NCBI RefSeq assembly: GCF_014201415.1
Contig: NZ_JACHEH010000005.1
Location: forward strand, 124,001 to 188,000
Reading direction: 5' to 3'
From: Chelatococcus composti
Lineage (GTDB): Bacteria; Pseudomonadota; Alphaproteobacteria; Rhizobiales; Beijerinckiaceae
Length of the DNA: 64,000 bases
Shown: piece after piece, positions 1-8,141 of the stretch
Layout: each line of letters starts with the position of its first letter
How positions within the stretch are numbered: position 1 is the stretch's first letter
Position numbers and translations under genes: made by a program
Notes under the pieces: generated by a model
What the model was told of the DNA's origin: nothing
Seen by the model: the letters and a program-made list of their open reading frames with translations, nothing else
Database searches by the model: none

Positions 1-496
1 CGCCGACCGGCTCGCGCCGCACCATCATCTCCGCGTCCGGAAGATGGCTGGTGACGCCCTCGGCATTCACCCGCACCGCCTCTTCGGCATACCAGGCGAC
101 GAAGGAGGCGGCATAGTCGATCTCGCCGCGGGCCTCGGCGAGCGGCTTGCCCTGCTCCATCACCATGATGACGGCGAGGTCCTCGCGCGCCGCCATGATG
201 AAGTCGTACCAGGCCCTGAGCCGCGCCGCCCGCTCCTGCGGCAGCAGCGCCCGCCAGGCGGGGAAGGCGCGATGCGCCGCCGCAACGGCCGCGTCGGCGG
301 CATCGGCCCCGAGCGCGGCCACACGGGCGACGAGCGTGCCGTCGGCAGGATCGTTCACATCGAAGACGGCCCCGTCGGGCGCTGCCGTCCAGCGTCCGTC
401 GACATAGCCGAGCGTGCGTACGAGCCGCTGGTCCTTCAGGCGGCCGTAGCCCGGGTGATACTCGACGGCACGCGCCGTCGCGGCAAGAGCGTTCAT
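1..496 (-). CDS. ssd: NAD(P)-dependent succinate-semialdehyde dehydrogenase, N-terminal part (cut by window edge)
   Basis: About 165 N-terminal residues of an aldehyde dehydrogenase are visible. The segments 'VNDPADG', 'AFPAWRAL' and 'EQGKPLAEARGEIDYAASFVAWYAEEA' match the GabD/SSADH branch. The ATG has a strong GGAGGAG ribosome site upstream, which fixes the start. The catalytic Cys and Glu lie outside the window. It follows ehuA on the same strand after 128 bp. In known ectoine clusters an ssd gene of this kind oxidises the semialdehyde formed downstream of diaminobutyrate, so the same role is inferred. A general GabD role in GABA breakdown is the alternative. Confidence 0.85.
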   Translation of the reverse strand, partial: MNALAATARAVEYHPGYGRLKDQRLVRTLGYVDGRWTAAPDGAVFDVNDPADGTLVARVAALGADAADAAVAAAHRAFPAWRALLPQERAARLRAWYDFIMAAREDLAVIMVMEQGKPLAEARGEIDYAASFVAWYAEEAVRVNAEGVTSHLPDAEMMVRREPVG

Positions 497-601
497 GGTT
501 CTCCTCCGGCGAAGTCCTTCACCGCAAGGCTAGCCGCGGCGGCGCCGAGACTTGGTCCGTTCTCGCCTGCCGCCGCCGAGGAAGTTTCGGTATTTCGGCC
601 G

Positions 602-624
602 GGCGGCGAAAGACTCTCGCCGCC
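602..624 (-). other. Intercistronic hairpin between ehuA and ssd
   Basis: An 8-bp perfect stem (GGCGGCGA with TCGCCGCC, 7-nt loop) abuts the ehuA stop codon. No U-tract follows in the direction of transcription. It is therefore more likely an mRNA-stabilising or processing stem that lowers ssd expression than a true terminator. Confidence 0.45.
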
Positions 625-1434
625 TCAGCCGAGCACCGACTGCAGGAACTCGCGCGTGCGCGGCTCGGCCGGGGCCGTGAAGATGCGCTCGGGCTCACCC
701 TCCTCGACGATGCGGCCCTTGTCGAAGAAGCAGACCCGGTCCGACACCTCGCGCGCGAAGCGCATCTCGTGCGTGACGAGCAGCATGGTGAGGTCGTGCT
801 CGCTGGCGAGATTACGGATGACGCCGAGCACCTCGCCCACGAGCTGCGGGTCGAGCGCCGAGGTCGGCTCGTCGAAGAGCAGCACGCGCGGGCGCATGGC
901 GAGCGCGCGGGCGATCGCGACGCGCTGCTGCTGACCGCCGGAGAGCTGGGCGGGATATTGGTCCTTCTTGTCGGCGAGGCCGACCATGCGCAGCAGGTCG
1001 ATGGCACGGCACTCGGCCTCGGCACGCGACAGGCCGAGCACGGCGACCGGCGCCTCGGTGACGTTGCGCAGCACGCTCATGTGCGGGAAGAGGTTGAAGC
1101 TCTGGAACACCATGCCGACGTGGCTGCGGATCTGGTGCAGGTGCCGGTCGCTGGCGCGGAAGGGGCCCTTGCCGTTCGGCTCGTGATAGGGAATGCCGGC
1201 GAGCGTCAGCTGTCCTTCCTGGAAAGGCTCCAGCGTCATGAGGATGCGCAGCACCGTCGACTTGCCCGAGCCCGAGGGACCGATGAGCGTCACCTTCTCG
1301 CCCGGCGCGACGGAGAAGTTGAAGTCGTCGAGCACGGTGAGCGCGCCGAAGCGCTTGGTCACACCCCGGAACTCGATGACGGGCGCGGCGGCGGCGCTCG
1401 CCGCATCCGGCTGTTGTGCAAGGACCTTGTTCAT
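625..1434 (-). CDS. ehuA: Ectoine/hydroxyectoine ABC transporter ATP-binding protein
   Basis: A 269-residue polar-amino-acid type ABC ATPase. Walker A is GPSGSGKST near residue 53, the signature is [15 protein letters not shown] near 165, and Walker B is [13 protein letters not shown] near 185. The start ATG overlaps the ehuD stop (ATGA), so the two are translationally coupled. General similarity would also fit HisP/GlnQ; the ectoine assignment rests on position in the eut/ehu cluster. It is a peripheral inner-membrane subunit that powers uptake through EhuC and EhuD. Confidence 0.88.
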   Translation of the reverse strand: MNKVLAQQPDAASAAAAPVIEFRGVTKRFGALTVLDDFNFSVAPGEKVTLIGPSGSGKSTVLRILMTLEPFQEGQLTLAGIPYHEPNGKGPFRASDRHLHQIRSHVGMVFQSFNLFPHMSVLRNVTEAPVAVLGLSRAEAECRAIDLLRMVGLADKKDQYPAQLSGGQQQRVAIARALAMRPRVLLFDEPTSALDPQLVGEVLGVIRNLASEHDLTMLLVTHEMRFAREVSDRVCFFDKGRIVEEGEPERIFTAPAEPRTREFLQSVLG

Positions 1435-2123
1435 CGCAGCGGTATCCCGGCTTTCGGCAGCACCTTCTCAAGTCGATGGATGCCGGCCGAGCAGATGAGG
1501 GTGAGCAGAAGGAAGATGATGCCGACCATCGACAGCGGCACGAGATATTCGAAGGTGCGCTCGCCGATCATGTTGGCGAGGCCGAGCATCTCGAGCACGG
1601 TGACGACGGAGAGCACAGGCGTCTCCTTGAGCATGGCGACGAGGTAGTTTCCCATGGTCGGGACGATGCGCGGCACCATCTGCGGGATGACGATGTCGCG
1701 ATAGGTCTGCCAGCGCGTCATGTTGAGCGCCGTCGCGGCCTCCCACTGCCCGCGCGGGATGGCCTCGATGCCACCGCGGTAGACCTCCGACGTATAGGCG
1801 GAATATTGCAGGCCGAGCGCGATGACGCCGGTGAGGAAGGCCGGCAAAGTGATCCCGTAGTCGGGCAGCACGTAGTAGAGGAAGAAGAGCTGCACGAGGA
1901 GCGGCGTGTCGCGCAGGAACTCGACGACGAAGGCCGTCGTCAGGGCCACCGCCTTGATGCGGCTGCGGCGCAGGAGCGCGAAGGCGAGGCCGAGCACGAG
2001 GGCGAGCGCGAAGCCGGCCGCCGCCGCCTGCAGCGTCACGGTGAGACCGATCAGCAGGATCGGCAGGATGGACGCCGCATAGGTGAGCGGCGTCGTGAGA
2101 TCCCATGTGTAGCCGTACATCAT
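1431..2123 (-). CDS. ehuD: Ectoine/hydroxyectoine ABC transporter permease EhuD
   Basis: A 230-residue HisM/GlnP-type permease. It has several hydrophobic segments and the EAA loop ([21 protein letters not shown], about residues 140-160) that docks on the ATPase. The start is one of two tandem ATG codons overlapping the ehuC TGA; a much longer upstream reading frame is out of frame with ehuC and is not real. It pairs with EhuC in the membrane. Substrate specificity is inferred from neighbours. Confidence 0.87.
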   Translation of the reverse strand: MMYGYTWDLTTPLTYAASILPILLIGLTVTLQAAAAGFALALVLGLAFALLRRSRIKAVALTTAFVVEFLRDTPLLVQLFFLYYVLPDYGITLPAFLTGVIALGLQYSAYTSEVYRGGIEAIPRGQWEAATALNMTRWQTYRDIVIPQMVPRIVPTMGNYLVAMLKETPVLSVVTVLEMLGLANMIGERTFEYLVPLSMVGIIFLLLTLICSAGIHRLEKVLPKAGIPLR

Positions 2124-2785
2124 GCGTGCGCCGCCCTCGGAAAGGCCGCCCCGCGCCGCACCATCCGCTCGATAAGGCGCATGGCGAGCATGAGCACCAG
2201 CGACATCAGGAAGTAGCCGACGAGCGTCAGCGTGTAGACGGTGGCGCTGTCGAGCGTGATGTTGCGGATCGACTGGGCGCGGAAGGTCAGGTCCGCGATG
2301 GAGATGAGCGAGACGAGCGAGGAGAGCTTCAGCGTCTCGATGGCGAGATTGCCGAAGGCCGGCATCATCTCGACGATCGCCTGCGGCAGGCAGATGCGCA
2401 TGAGCGTGTGCACGCGCCCGAAGTTGAGCGCCCGCGCCGCCTCGCGCTGCGCCACCGGCACGGCATTGAGCGCTCCGCGCACGATCTCCGAGCCATAGGC
2501 ACCGACGTGGAGCGACAGGCCGACGATGCCTGTCGTCACCGGATCGAAGGACAGGCCGACGAGCGGCAGGGCGTAATAGAGCCAGAAGAGCTGCACGAGC
2601 AGGGAGGTGCCGCGAAACACCTCGGTGTAGCACAGCGCGAGCGTCGAGACGGCGCGCCCGCCCTCGACGCGGGCGATGCCGGCGGCGAAGGCGAGCGCCG
2701 CCCCGATGGCGATGGAGGCCAGCGTGATCCATGCGGTCACGAGGGCGCCCTGCGCCAGGGATGGCAGATAGGTGAGCCAGTCCAT
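2120..2785 (-). CDS. ehuC: Ectoine/hydroxyectoine ABC transporter permease EhuC
   Basis: A 221-residue HisMQ-family permease with about five membrane segments and an EAA motif ('EAARALNFGRVHTLMRICLPQ', about residues 135-155). The ATG has a good GGAGGG ribosome site. It follows ehuB after an 81-bp gap holding a strong hairpin and overlaps ehuD by 4 bp. It forms the translocation channel with EhuD; the ectoine assignment is from context. Confidence 0.87.
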   Translation of the reverse strand: MDWLTYLPSLAQGALVTAWITLASIAIGAALAFAAGIARVEGGRAVSTLALCYTEVFRGTSLLVQLFWLYYALPLVGLSFDPVTTGIVGLSLHVGAYGSEIVRGALNAVPVAQREAARALNFGRVHTLMRICLPQAIVEMMPAFGNLAIETLKLSSLVSLISIADLTFRAQSIRNITLDSATVYTLTLVGYFLMSLVLMLAMRLIERMVRRGAAFPRAAHA

Positions 2786-2820
2786 CGCGGCCCTCCCGGT
2801 CGGACGTCGTGGACGGGAAT

Positions 2821-2847
2821 GTCGCGCCCGGCCCGACCGGGCGCGAC
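2821..2847 (-). other. Strong hairpin between ehuB and ehuC
   Basis: An 11-bp perfect G+C stem (GTCGCGCCCGG with CCGGGCGCGAC, loop CCCGA) lies between the binding-protein gene and its permease, with no U-tract after it. In other ABC operons such stems protect the upstream binding-protein mRNA so that it is made in excess. That role is inferred here. Confidence 0.6.
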
Positions 2848-2866
2848 GCTGCGCTCTAGCCCAGGG

Positions 2867-3718
2867 TCACTTGCCGGCGCACAGGTCGGCGACGTTCTTC
2901 TCGGACGCCGCCTTGATGCTCTCCTCGCTGAGGCCGTACGAGGCGAGGATCTTCTTGTACTCGTCCGTCTTGCGGAACTCGACGAGCTCCTTGTTGAAGG
3001 CGTCGTGAAGGTCCTTGTCCTCGGGGCGGAAGGCGAAGCCGCCATAGTTGCGCACCGGCTTGTTGTCGACGACCGGGTCGGTGAAGGGCTTCACCTGCTC
3101 GACCGCCCCCTGGCCCTTGGCGAGGTTGGCGACGGTGAGCTCGGTCGCCGCATAGGCATCGGTGCGGCTCTGCACGGTGGCGAGCGCATCGGCATTGGCC
3201 GTGATGAACACCACCTGCTCGTCCTTGACGCCGACGGCGCGCAGGAAGTCGATGTTGTTGGCGCCGGAAACGACGGCCACCTTCAGCGACGGGTCCTTGG
3301 CGATGTCGGCATAGGTCGTCAGGCCCTTCGGGTTGCCCTTCTTGACGAGCAGGCCCTCGCCATAGCTCGAGTTCGGCTCCGTGAAGGCCACCTGCTTGCA
3401 GCGCTCGGGCGAGATGTTCTGCTCGGCCGCGACGAAGTCGTAGCGGTTGGCCTTGAGGCCGGGGATCAGGGTGCCGAAGGGCGTCACCGTCCAGTTGATC
3501 TCGGTGATGCCCATGCGCTTCAGCACGGCGATGGCGACCTCCGGGCCGATGCCGGCGGCGGAGCCGTCCGCCGTCATGTAGCCGTAGGGCACCTCGTTGG
3601 CGGTGGCGGCGCGGATGTAGCCCTGGGACTTGATCTCGTCGAGGCTCGCGGCCTGGGCGGTGCCGAGGCCGAGAACGAGGGCGATGGCGGCGGCGCCGGT
3701 GGCAAGGAACGGTTTCAT
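2867..3718 (-). CDS. ehuB: Ectoine/hydroxyectoine ABC transporter substrate-binding protein
   Basis: A 283-residue family 3 (SBP_bac_3) periplasmic binding protein. A signal peptide (MKPFLATGAAAIALVLGLGTAQA) is followed by 'SLDEIKSQGYIRAATANEVPYGYM', an arrangement typical of EhuB. The ATG at 3718 has an AGGAGA ribosome site, which rules out the longer frame starting 33 bp upstream. It captures ectoine or hydroxyectoine in the periplasm and delivers it to EhuCD. The aromatic binding cage was not checked residue by residue. Confidence 0.88.
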   Translation of the reverse strand: MKPFLATGAAAIALVLGLGTAQAASLDEIKSQGYIRAATANEVPYGYMTADGSAAGIGPEVAIAVLKRMGITEINWTVTPFGTLIPGLKANRYDFVAAEQNISPERCKQVAFTEPNSSYGEGLLVKKGNPKGLTTYADIAKDPSLKVAVVSGANNIDFLRAVGVKDEQVVFITANADALATVQSRTDAYAATELTVANLAKGQGAVEQVKPFTDPVVDNKPVRNYGGFAFRPEDKDLHDAFNKELVEFRKTDEYKKILASYGLSEESIKAASEKNVADLCAGK

Positions 3719-3818
3719 CGATCTTCTCCTCTGGTCTTCAATCGTCCGCATGCCGATTGGCTCGGCTTTCGGCGCTGCCGCCGGCGGAAATGGCTTGGCC
3801 GCTAGCGCGGCGAGCGGG

Positions 3819-4829
3819 TCAGGGCGCCTCCTCGATCGTTGCAGTGACGAAGAGGCAGTCGCCCGGCTTGACGAGGCCGGGAAAATGCCGCGCCGCGAGG
3901 ATGCCGCCGTGCTTCGCGCGCATCGCGAGGGGGGCGAGCCCCGTGCGCGCGATGGGGTGGATCAGCGCGACCACCTCCCCTTCCGAAACCTCCTCGCCGA
4001 GGTCCCTGACGAAGGCGACGAGGCCCGCCTCCTCGGCGAAGACGAAGCAGTCGTCCGACGGCATGTCGAGGAAGCGGCTCGCGGCCGGCTCCGGCTGTCC
4101 GGCGAGGATGCCGGCGTGCCGCAGCACGTTGGCGACGCCGCGCCGGGCGATGGCGATGGTGCGCGCGCTTGCGGTGCCGCCACCGCCGAGCTCGGTGGTG
4201 ACGAAGACCTTGCCCATCTCCTCGACGGTCGTGTCGTACATGCCGACCGCGTCGATCTCGCGCATGCGCATCGAATAGGGAGCGCCGAAGGCGGCCACTG
4301 CTGCGAAGCAGCGCGCCTCTTGCGCCTTGTCGGGCAGTTCGTGCGCGGCCGCATAGGGCACGAAATCGAGCGTGCGCCCGCCGGAATGGAAGTCGAGCAC
4401 GATATCGGCGAGCGGCACGAGATGGCGGGTGAAGTAGTCCGCGATCTTCTCCGTCACCGTGCCGTCCGGCCGGCCTGGGAAGGAGCGGTTGAGATTGCCG
4501 CGGTCGATGGGCGAGGTGCGCGTGCCGGCCGCAAAGGCCGGGTAGTTCATGGCCGGCACGATGATGACGCGCCCGCTCACCTCCTCCGGCGTGAGGCGCT
4601 GCGCGAGGTCGAACAGCGCCGCCGGCCCCTCGTATTCGTCGCCGTGATTGCCACCGGTGACGAGGGCCGTCGGCCCTTCCCCGCCCGCGACGACGGTGAT
4701 CGGGATCATCACCGAACCCCAGGCACTGTCGTCGCGGCTGTAGGGCAGGCGCAGGTGCCCGTGCCGCACGCCGGGTGCGGCAAGGTCGATGGTCGGCACG
4801 ACCGGCGAGGGGCGCAGGGCGGGGTTCAT
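3819..4829 (-). CDS. eutE/doeB: N-acetyl-diaminobutyrate deacetylase (ectoine degradation)
   Basis: A 336-residue member of the AstE/AspA zinc amidohydrolase family. The zinc signature GGNHGDEYEG lies near residue 58 and the second metal histidine in DFHSGG near residue 147. It removes the acetyl group from N-alpha-acetyl-L-2,4-diaminobutyrate, the product of EutD, releasing diaminobutyrate and acetate in the cytoplasm. A GTG 6 bp upstream is an alternative start; neither start has a clear ribosome site. It sits 12 bp after eutD in the same operon. Confidence 0.9.
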   Translation of the reverse strand: MNPALRPSPVVPTIDLAAPGVRHGHLRLPYSRDDSAWGSVMIPITVVAGGEGPTALVTGGNHGDEYEGPAALFDLAQRLTPEEVSGRVIIVPAMNYPAFAAGTRTSPIDRGNLNRSFPGRPDGTVTEKIADYFTRHLVPLADIVLDFHSGGRTLDFVPYAAAHELPDKAQEARCFAAVAAFGAPYSMRMREIDAVGMYDTTVEEMGKVFVTTELGGGGTASARTIAIARRGVANVLRHAGILAGQPEPAASRFLDMPSDDCFVFAEEAGLVAFVRDLGEEVSEGEVVALIHPIARTGLAPLAMRAKHGGILAARHFPGLVKPGDCLFVTATIEEAP

Positions 4830-4841
4830 GAGCACGGGTCT

Positions 4842-6023
4842 TCAGTCCCTGACGAAGAGCTGGCGCGGCACGTTCGACAGGCACGCGACGCCGTCTTCGG
4901 TGATGACGATGCTCTCGGTGATCTCGAGGCCCATGTCCTCGAGCCACAGCCCCGTCATGAAGTGGAAGGTCATGCCCGGCTCCAGGACCGTGCGATCGCC
5001 CGGCCTGAGGCTCATGGTGCGCTCACCCCAGTCGGGCGGATAGCTGAGGCCGATCGGATAGCCGGTGCGGTTGTCCTTGACGATGCCGTAGCGCCTGAGC
5101 ACCGCGAAGAAGGCATTGGCGATGTCCTCGCAGGTATTGCCGGGCTTCGCCGCTGCAAGCCCCGCCTCCATGCCCTCGAGCGTCGCCTTCTCCGCATCGA
5201 GGAAGGCCTGCGTCGGCCTGCCGAGAAAGACGGTGCGCGACAGCGGGCAGTGATAGCGCCTGTAGCAGCCGGCGATCTCGAAGAAGGTGCCCTCGCCCTC
5301 GCGCATCGGCGCGTCGTCCCAGGTCAGGTGCGGGGCGGAGGCATCGGCGCCCGAGGGCAGGAGCGGCACGATGGCGGGATAATCGCCGCCGTAGCCGTCC
5401 GCGCCGCGGATGCCGGCGTCGTAGATCTCGGCGACGAGGTCGCTCTTGCGCATGCCGGGCTTCACGACCTCCAGGATGCGCGCGTGCATCTTCTCGACGA
5501 TGCGGCCCGCCTTGCGCATGTAGTCGAGCTCGGTCGTGCTCTTGACCGCGCGCTGCCAGTTGACGAGCGCCGTCGCATCCTTGAAGCGCGCGTTCGGCAG
5601 GTGTTTCTGCAGCGAGGCGTAGGCGGCGGCGCTGAAATAGTAGTTGTCCATCTCGACGCCGACGGCGGCATTGCCCCAGCCGCGGTCCGTGATGATCTGC
5701 GACAGCAGGTCCATCGGATGGCGTTCGGTGGACTGCACGTAGTGGTCCGGATAGGCGAGGATGTTGTCGTCGCCGATCCAGGCCGTGCGCCGGGCGCCGT
5801 TGGCATCCTGCGTACGGCCGTACCAGACCGGCTCGCCGTCGCCGGCAACGAGCACGCACTGGTGCACATAGAAGGACCAGCCGTCGTAGCCGGTCAGCCA
5901 GTGCATGTTGGAAGGGTCGGTAACGATCAGGAGATCGATGCCCGCCTTCTCCATCGCCGCACGCGTCTTGGCGAGGCGCGCGGCGTATTCCTCCCGCGAG
6001 AAGTTGAGTGTGGCTGCGCTCAC
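4842..6023 (-). CDS. eutD/doeA: Ectoine hydrolase (M24-fold)
   Basis: A 393-residue pita-bread-fold protein of the creatinase/prolidase (M24) family. The N-terminal half carries 'DPSNMHWLTGYDGWSFYVHQ', typical of ectoine hydrolases. The usual metal-binding Asp/His positions of aminopeptidases are not kept ('FFEIAGCYRRYHCPLSRTVF'), as expected for this family. The GTG start overlaps the eutC stop (GTGA). It opens the pyrimidine ring of ectoine to N-acetyl-diaminobutyrate. Length matches DoeA (about 400 residues). Confidence 0.92.
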   Translation of the reverse strand: MSAATLNFSREEYAARLAKTRAAMEKAGIDLLIVTDPSNMHWLTGYDGWSFYVHQCVLVAGDGEPVWYGRTQDANGARRTAWIGDDNILAYPDHYVQSTERHPMDLLSQIITDRGWGNAAVGVEMDNYYFSAAAYASLQKHLPNARFKDATALVNWQRAVKSTTELDYMRKAGRIVEKMHARILEVVKPGMRKSDLVAEIYDAGIRGADGYGGDYPAIVPLLPSGADASAPHLTWDDAPMREGEGTFFEIAGCYRRYHCPLSRTVFLGRPTQAFLDAEKATLEGMEAGLAAAKPGNTCEDIANAFFAVLRRYGIVKDNRTGYPIGLSYPPDWGERTMSLRPGDRTVLEPGMTFHFMTGLWLEDMGLEITESIVITEDGVACLSNVPRQLFVRD

Positions 6024-7033
6024 GCGTCCGCTCCCGTCCTTGTCGTTGTGTCGAAGGCCATGCCGGCATCCGCTTCCACCGCACGGCGGTGGGCGAGGAT
6101 GGCGATGGCCGTATCCTGCACGCCGGTGCCCGTCAGGTCGCACAGGGTGATCTCGTCCTCGCTCCGCCGGCCCGGAGCGAGGCCCGCGACGACGGCGCCG
6201 AGCTCGGCAAAGGCCGTCTCGTCGGTGATGACACCGGCGGCGATAGCGTGGTGCAGTTCGCCGAGCCGGCGCGTCTGCTTCAGGCTGTCGGCGACATAGG
6301 TGGCGCGGCCGAAGACCGCCGGGTCGATCTCGTTCTTGTGCTCGGCGTCCGAGCCCATGGCCGTGACATGCTGGCCGGGGCGGAGCCAGTCCGCCTTCAG
6401 GATCGGCGCCTCGGCCGGCGTCGTGGTGACGATCACATCGGCGCCGGTCACGGCGCTCTCAGCGTTCTCCGTCGCCGTGACGGCGATGCCGAGCTTGTCG
6501 GCCATGGCCGCCGCCGTCTCGCGCGCCTTCTCCGCGTCGCGCGCCCAGATGCGCGCCTCGGCGATCGGCCTGACCAGCGCCAGCGCCTCGAGCTGCAGGC
6601 GCGCCTGCACGCCCGCACCGAGGATGGCGGCGACACGCGCATCCGGCCGGGCGAGGTGCTTCGCCGCCACCGCGCCGGCCGCGGCGGTGCGCACGTCGGT
6701 GAGATAGCCGTTGTCGAGAAACAGCGCCTCGACGAGCCCCGTATGGGCGGAAAAGAGGATCATGAGCCCGTTGAGGCTCGGCAGACCGATCTTCGGATTG
6801 TCGAAGAAACCGGGGCTCACCTTGATGGCGAAGCTGCCGAGGCCGGGCACGTAGGCGCTCTTCACGTCCACCTCGCCGCGGTGTTCGGGGACGTCGATGC
6901 GCATGATCGGCGGCATCGCCACGGCCTTCGTCGCAAGCGCGGCGAAGGCCCCCTCCACCGCATCGACGGCGCTCCTGTCGAGGGCGACGATGCGGCGCAG
7001 CTCAGCCTCGCCCAGGATCAGCATGCGGCTCAC
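6020..7033 (-). CDS. eutC: Ornithine cyclodeaminase-like protein of hydroxyectoine use
   Basis: A 337-residue member of the ornithine cyclodeaminase/mu-crystallin family with a Rossmann NAD-binding segment (AAILGAGVQARLQLEALALVRP, about residues 134-155) and 'VKSAYVPGLGSFAIKVSPGF'. In ectoine clusters EutC is proposed to act with EutB in converting hydroxyectoine-derived intermediates towards ectoine metabolism. The GTG start overlaps the eutB stop; an ATG three codons on is an alternative. The exact reaction is not settled for the family. Confidence 0.85.
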   Translation of the reverse strand: MSRMLILGEAELRRIVALDRSAVDAVEGAFAALATKAVAMPPIMRIDVPEHRGEVDVKSAYVPGLGSFAIKVSPGFFDNPKIGLPSLNGLMILFSAHTGLVEALFLDNGYLTDVRTAAAGAVAAKHLARPDARVAAILGAGVQARLQLEALALVRPIAEARIWARDAEKARETAAAMADKLGIAVTATENAESAVTGADVIVTTTPAEAPILKADWLRPGQHVTAMGSDAEHKNEIDPAVFGRATYVADSLKQTRRLGELHHAIAAGVITDETAFAELGAVVAGLAPGRRSEDEITLCDLTGTGVQDTAIAILAHRRAVEADAGMAFDTTTRTGADA

Positions 7034-8049
7034 GCGGCACCTCCTTCCGCCACGATGGCGCGATGGCGCTCCGGATCGATGTTGCGCCCGGTGACGAGCG
7101 CGACGACCGGGCCGTCAGCCGCGATCCGGCCGGCGAGGATGGCGGCGACGCCGACCGCACCCGCGCCCTCCACCACCTCGCCCTCGGCATGGAAGGCGTG
7201 GCAGATGCCGGCGGCGATCTCCGCCTCGTCGATGAGCACGACATCGTCCAGCAGCGCCCGGCACATGGCGAAGGTGTAGCGGTTGGCAAGCCCGATGCCG
7301 CCGCCGAGGGAATCGGCCAGCGTCTCCACCTCCTCCACGGCGACGGGCCGGCCGGCCCCGAGGCTCGCGTGCATGGCCGCGCCGCGCGCCATGGAGATGC
7401 CGATCACGCGCACGGACGGCTTCACGCCCTTGACCGCCGCCGCCACGCCCGCGGCGAGCCCGCCGCCGGACAGCGGCACGAGCATCGTGGCAAGGTCCGG
7501 CAGTTCCTCCACCACCTCGAGGCCGAGGGTGCCCTGGCCGGCGATGACATCCGGATGGTCGAAAGGCGGGATGGCCGTCAGCCCCTCCTCGCTCACGAGG
7601 CGGTCGACTTCGACCTGGGCGTCGTCCTGCGAGCGGCCGACGATGCGCACTTCGGCGCCGAGCGCCCGCACGGCCTCTACCTTGTTGGCCGGCACGAGCG
7701 CCGAGAGGCAGACGACGGCGCGGATATCGAGCGCCTTCGCCGCATGGGCGAGCGCGCGACCGTGGTTGCCGGTCGAGGCCGTGGCGACACCGCGCCGGCG
7801 CGCATCATCACCAAGCGCGAGAAGCGCGTTGGTGGCGCCGCGCAGCTTGAAGCTGCCGGTTTCCTGCCGGCTGTCGAGCTTGAGGAAGACGGGCGCGCCC
7901 AGCCGCCCCGTCAGGCTCGGCGAATGCACCAGCGGCGTCGCCGATACCCTTCCCGCAAGCGCACCTCGCGCGCGCTCGATCGCGGCGAGGCCGACCGGCG
8001 GAGCGTCAATGGGTGGCGCGTCGATTGACCTGGGCCCGGCAGATGACAT
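7030..8049 (-). CDS. eutB: PLP-dependent threonine-dehydratase-like protein of hydroxyectoine use
   Basis: A 339-residue fold-type II PLP enzyme. The cofactor lysine lies in ETGSFKLRGA near residue 68, followed by the STGNHG loop and the phosphate-binding SGGGLAAG. It is the first gene of the eut-ehu operon, 92 bp downstream of enuR, with a candidate operator between. The EutB family is linked to removal of the hydroxyl group of hydroxyectoine derivatives by dehydration. A generic serine/threonine dehydratase is the alternative if context is ignored. Confidence 0.87.
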   Translation of the reverse strand: MSSAGPRSIDAPPIDAPPVGLAAIERARGALAGRVSATPLVHSPSLTGRLGAPVFLKLDSRQETGSFKLRGATNALLALGDDARRRGVATASTGNHGRALAHAAKALDIRAVVCLSALVPANKVEAVRALGAEVRIVGRSQDDAQVEVDRLVSEEGLTAIPPFDHPDVIAGQGTLGLEVVEELPDLATMLVPLSGGGLAAGVAAAVKGVKPSVRVIGISMARGAAMHASLGAGRPVAVEEVETLADSLGGGIGLANRYTFAMCRALLDDVVLIDEAEIAAGICHAFHAEGEVVEGAGAVGVAAILAGRIAADGPVVALVTGRNIDPERHRAIVAEGGAA

Positions 8050-8107
8050 GGGCGAAGGCAGCTCCCGTCACTGGTTCGGGAGCATGCTCGGACCACGCAT
8101 GTATCAT

Positions 8108-8135
8108 GTCAATCGAAACATTAAATCATTACAAT
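8108..8135. promoter_or_regulatory. Candidate EnuR/AsnC operator upstream of eutB
   Basis: GTCAAT and TACAAT are spaced exactly 22 bp apart (starts 8108 and 8130). The 11-mer ATCATTACAAT here (8125-8135) is repeated exactly at 9638-9648 beside enuR. The reverse strand carries TTGACA (8108-8113) about 60 bp before the eutB start, a plausible -35 element. MocR regulators typically bind direct repeats two helical turns apart. Confidence 0.5.
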
Positions 8136-8141
8136 TTTTCG

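Noticed and set aside
2105-6299. Very long plus-strand open frames opposite the ehu and eut genes
   Set aside because: They are complements of high-G+C coding DNA: composition is Arg/Gly/His/Asp-biased, no domain is recognisable, no ribosome sites are seen, and they lie antisense to clear genes.
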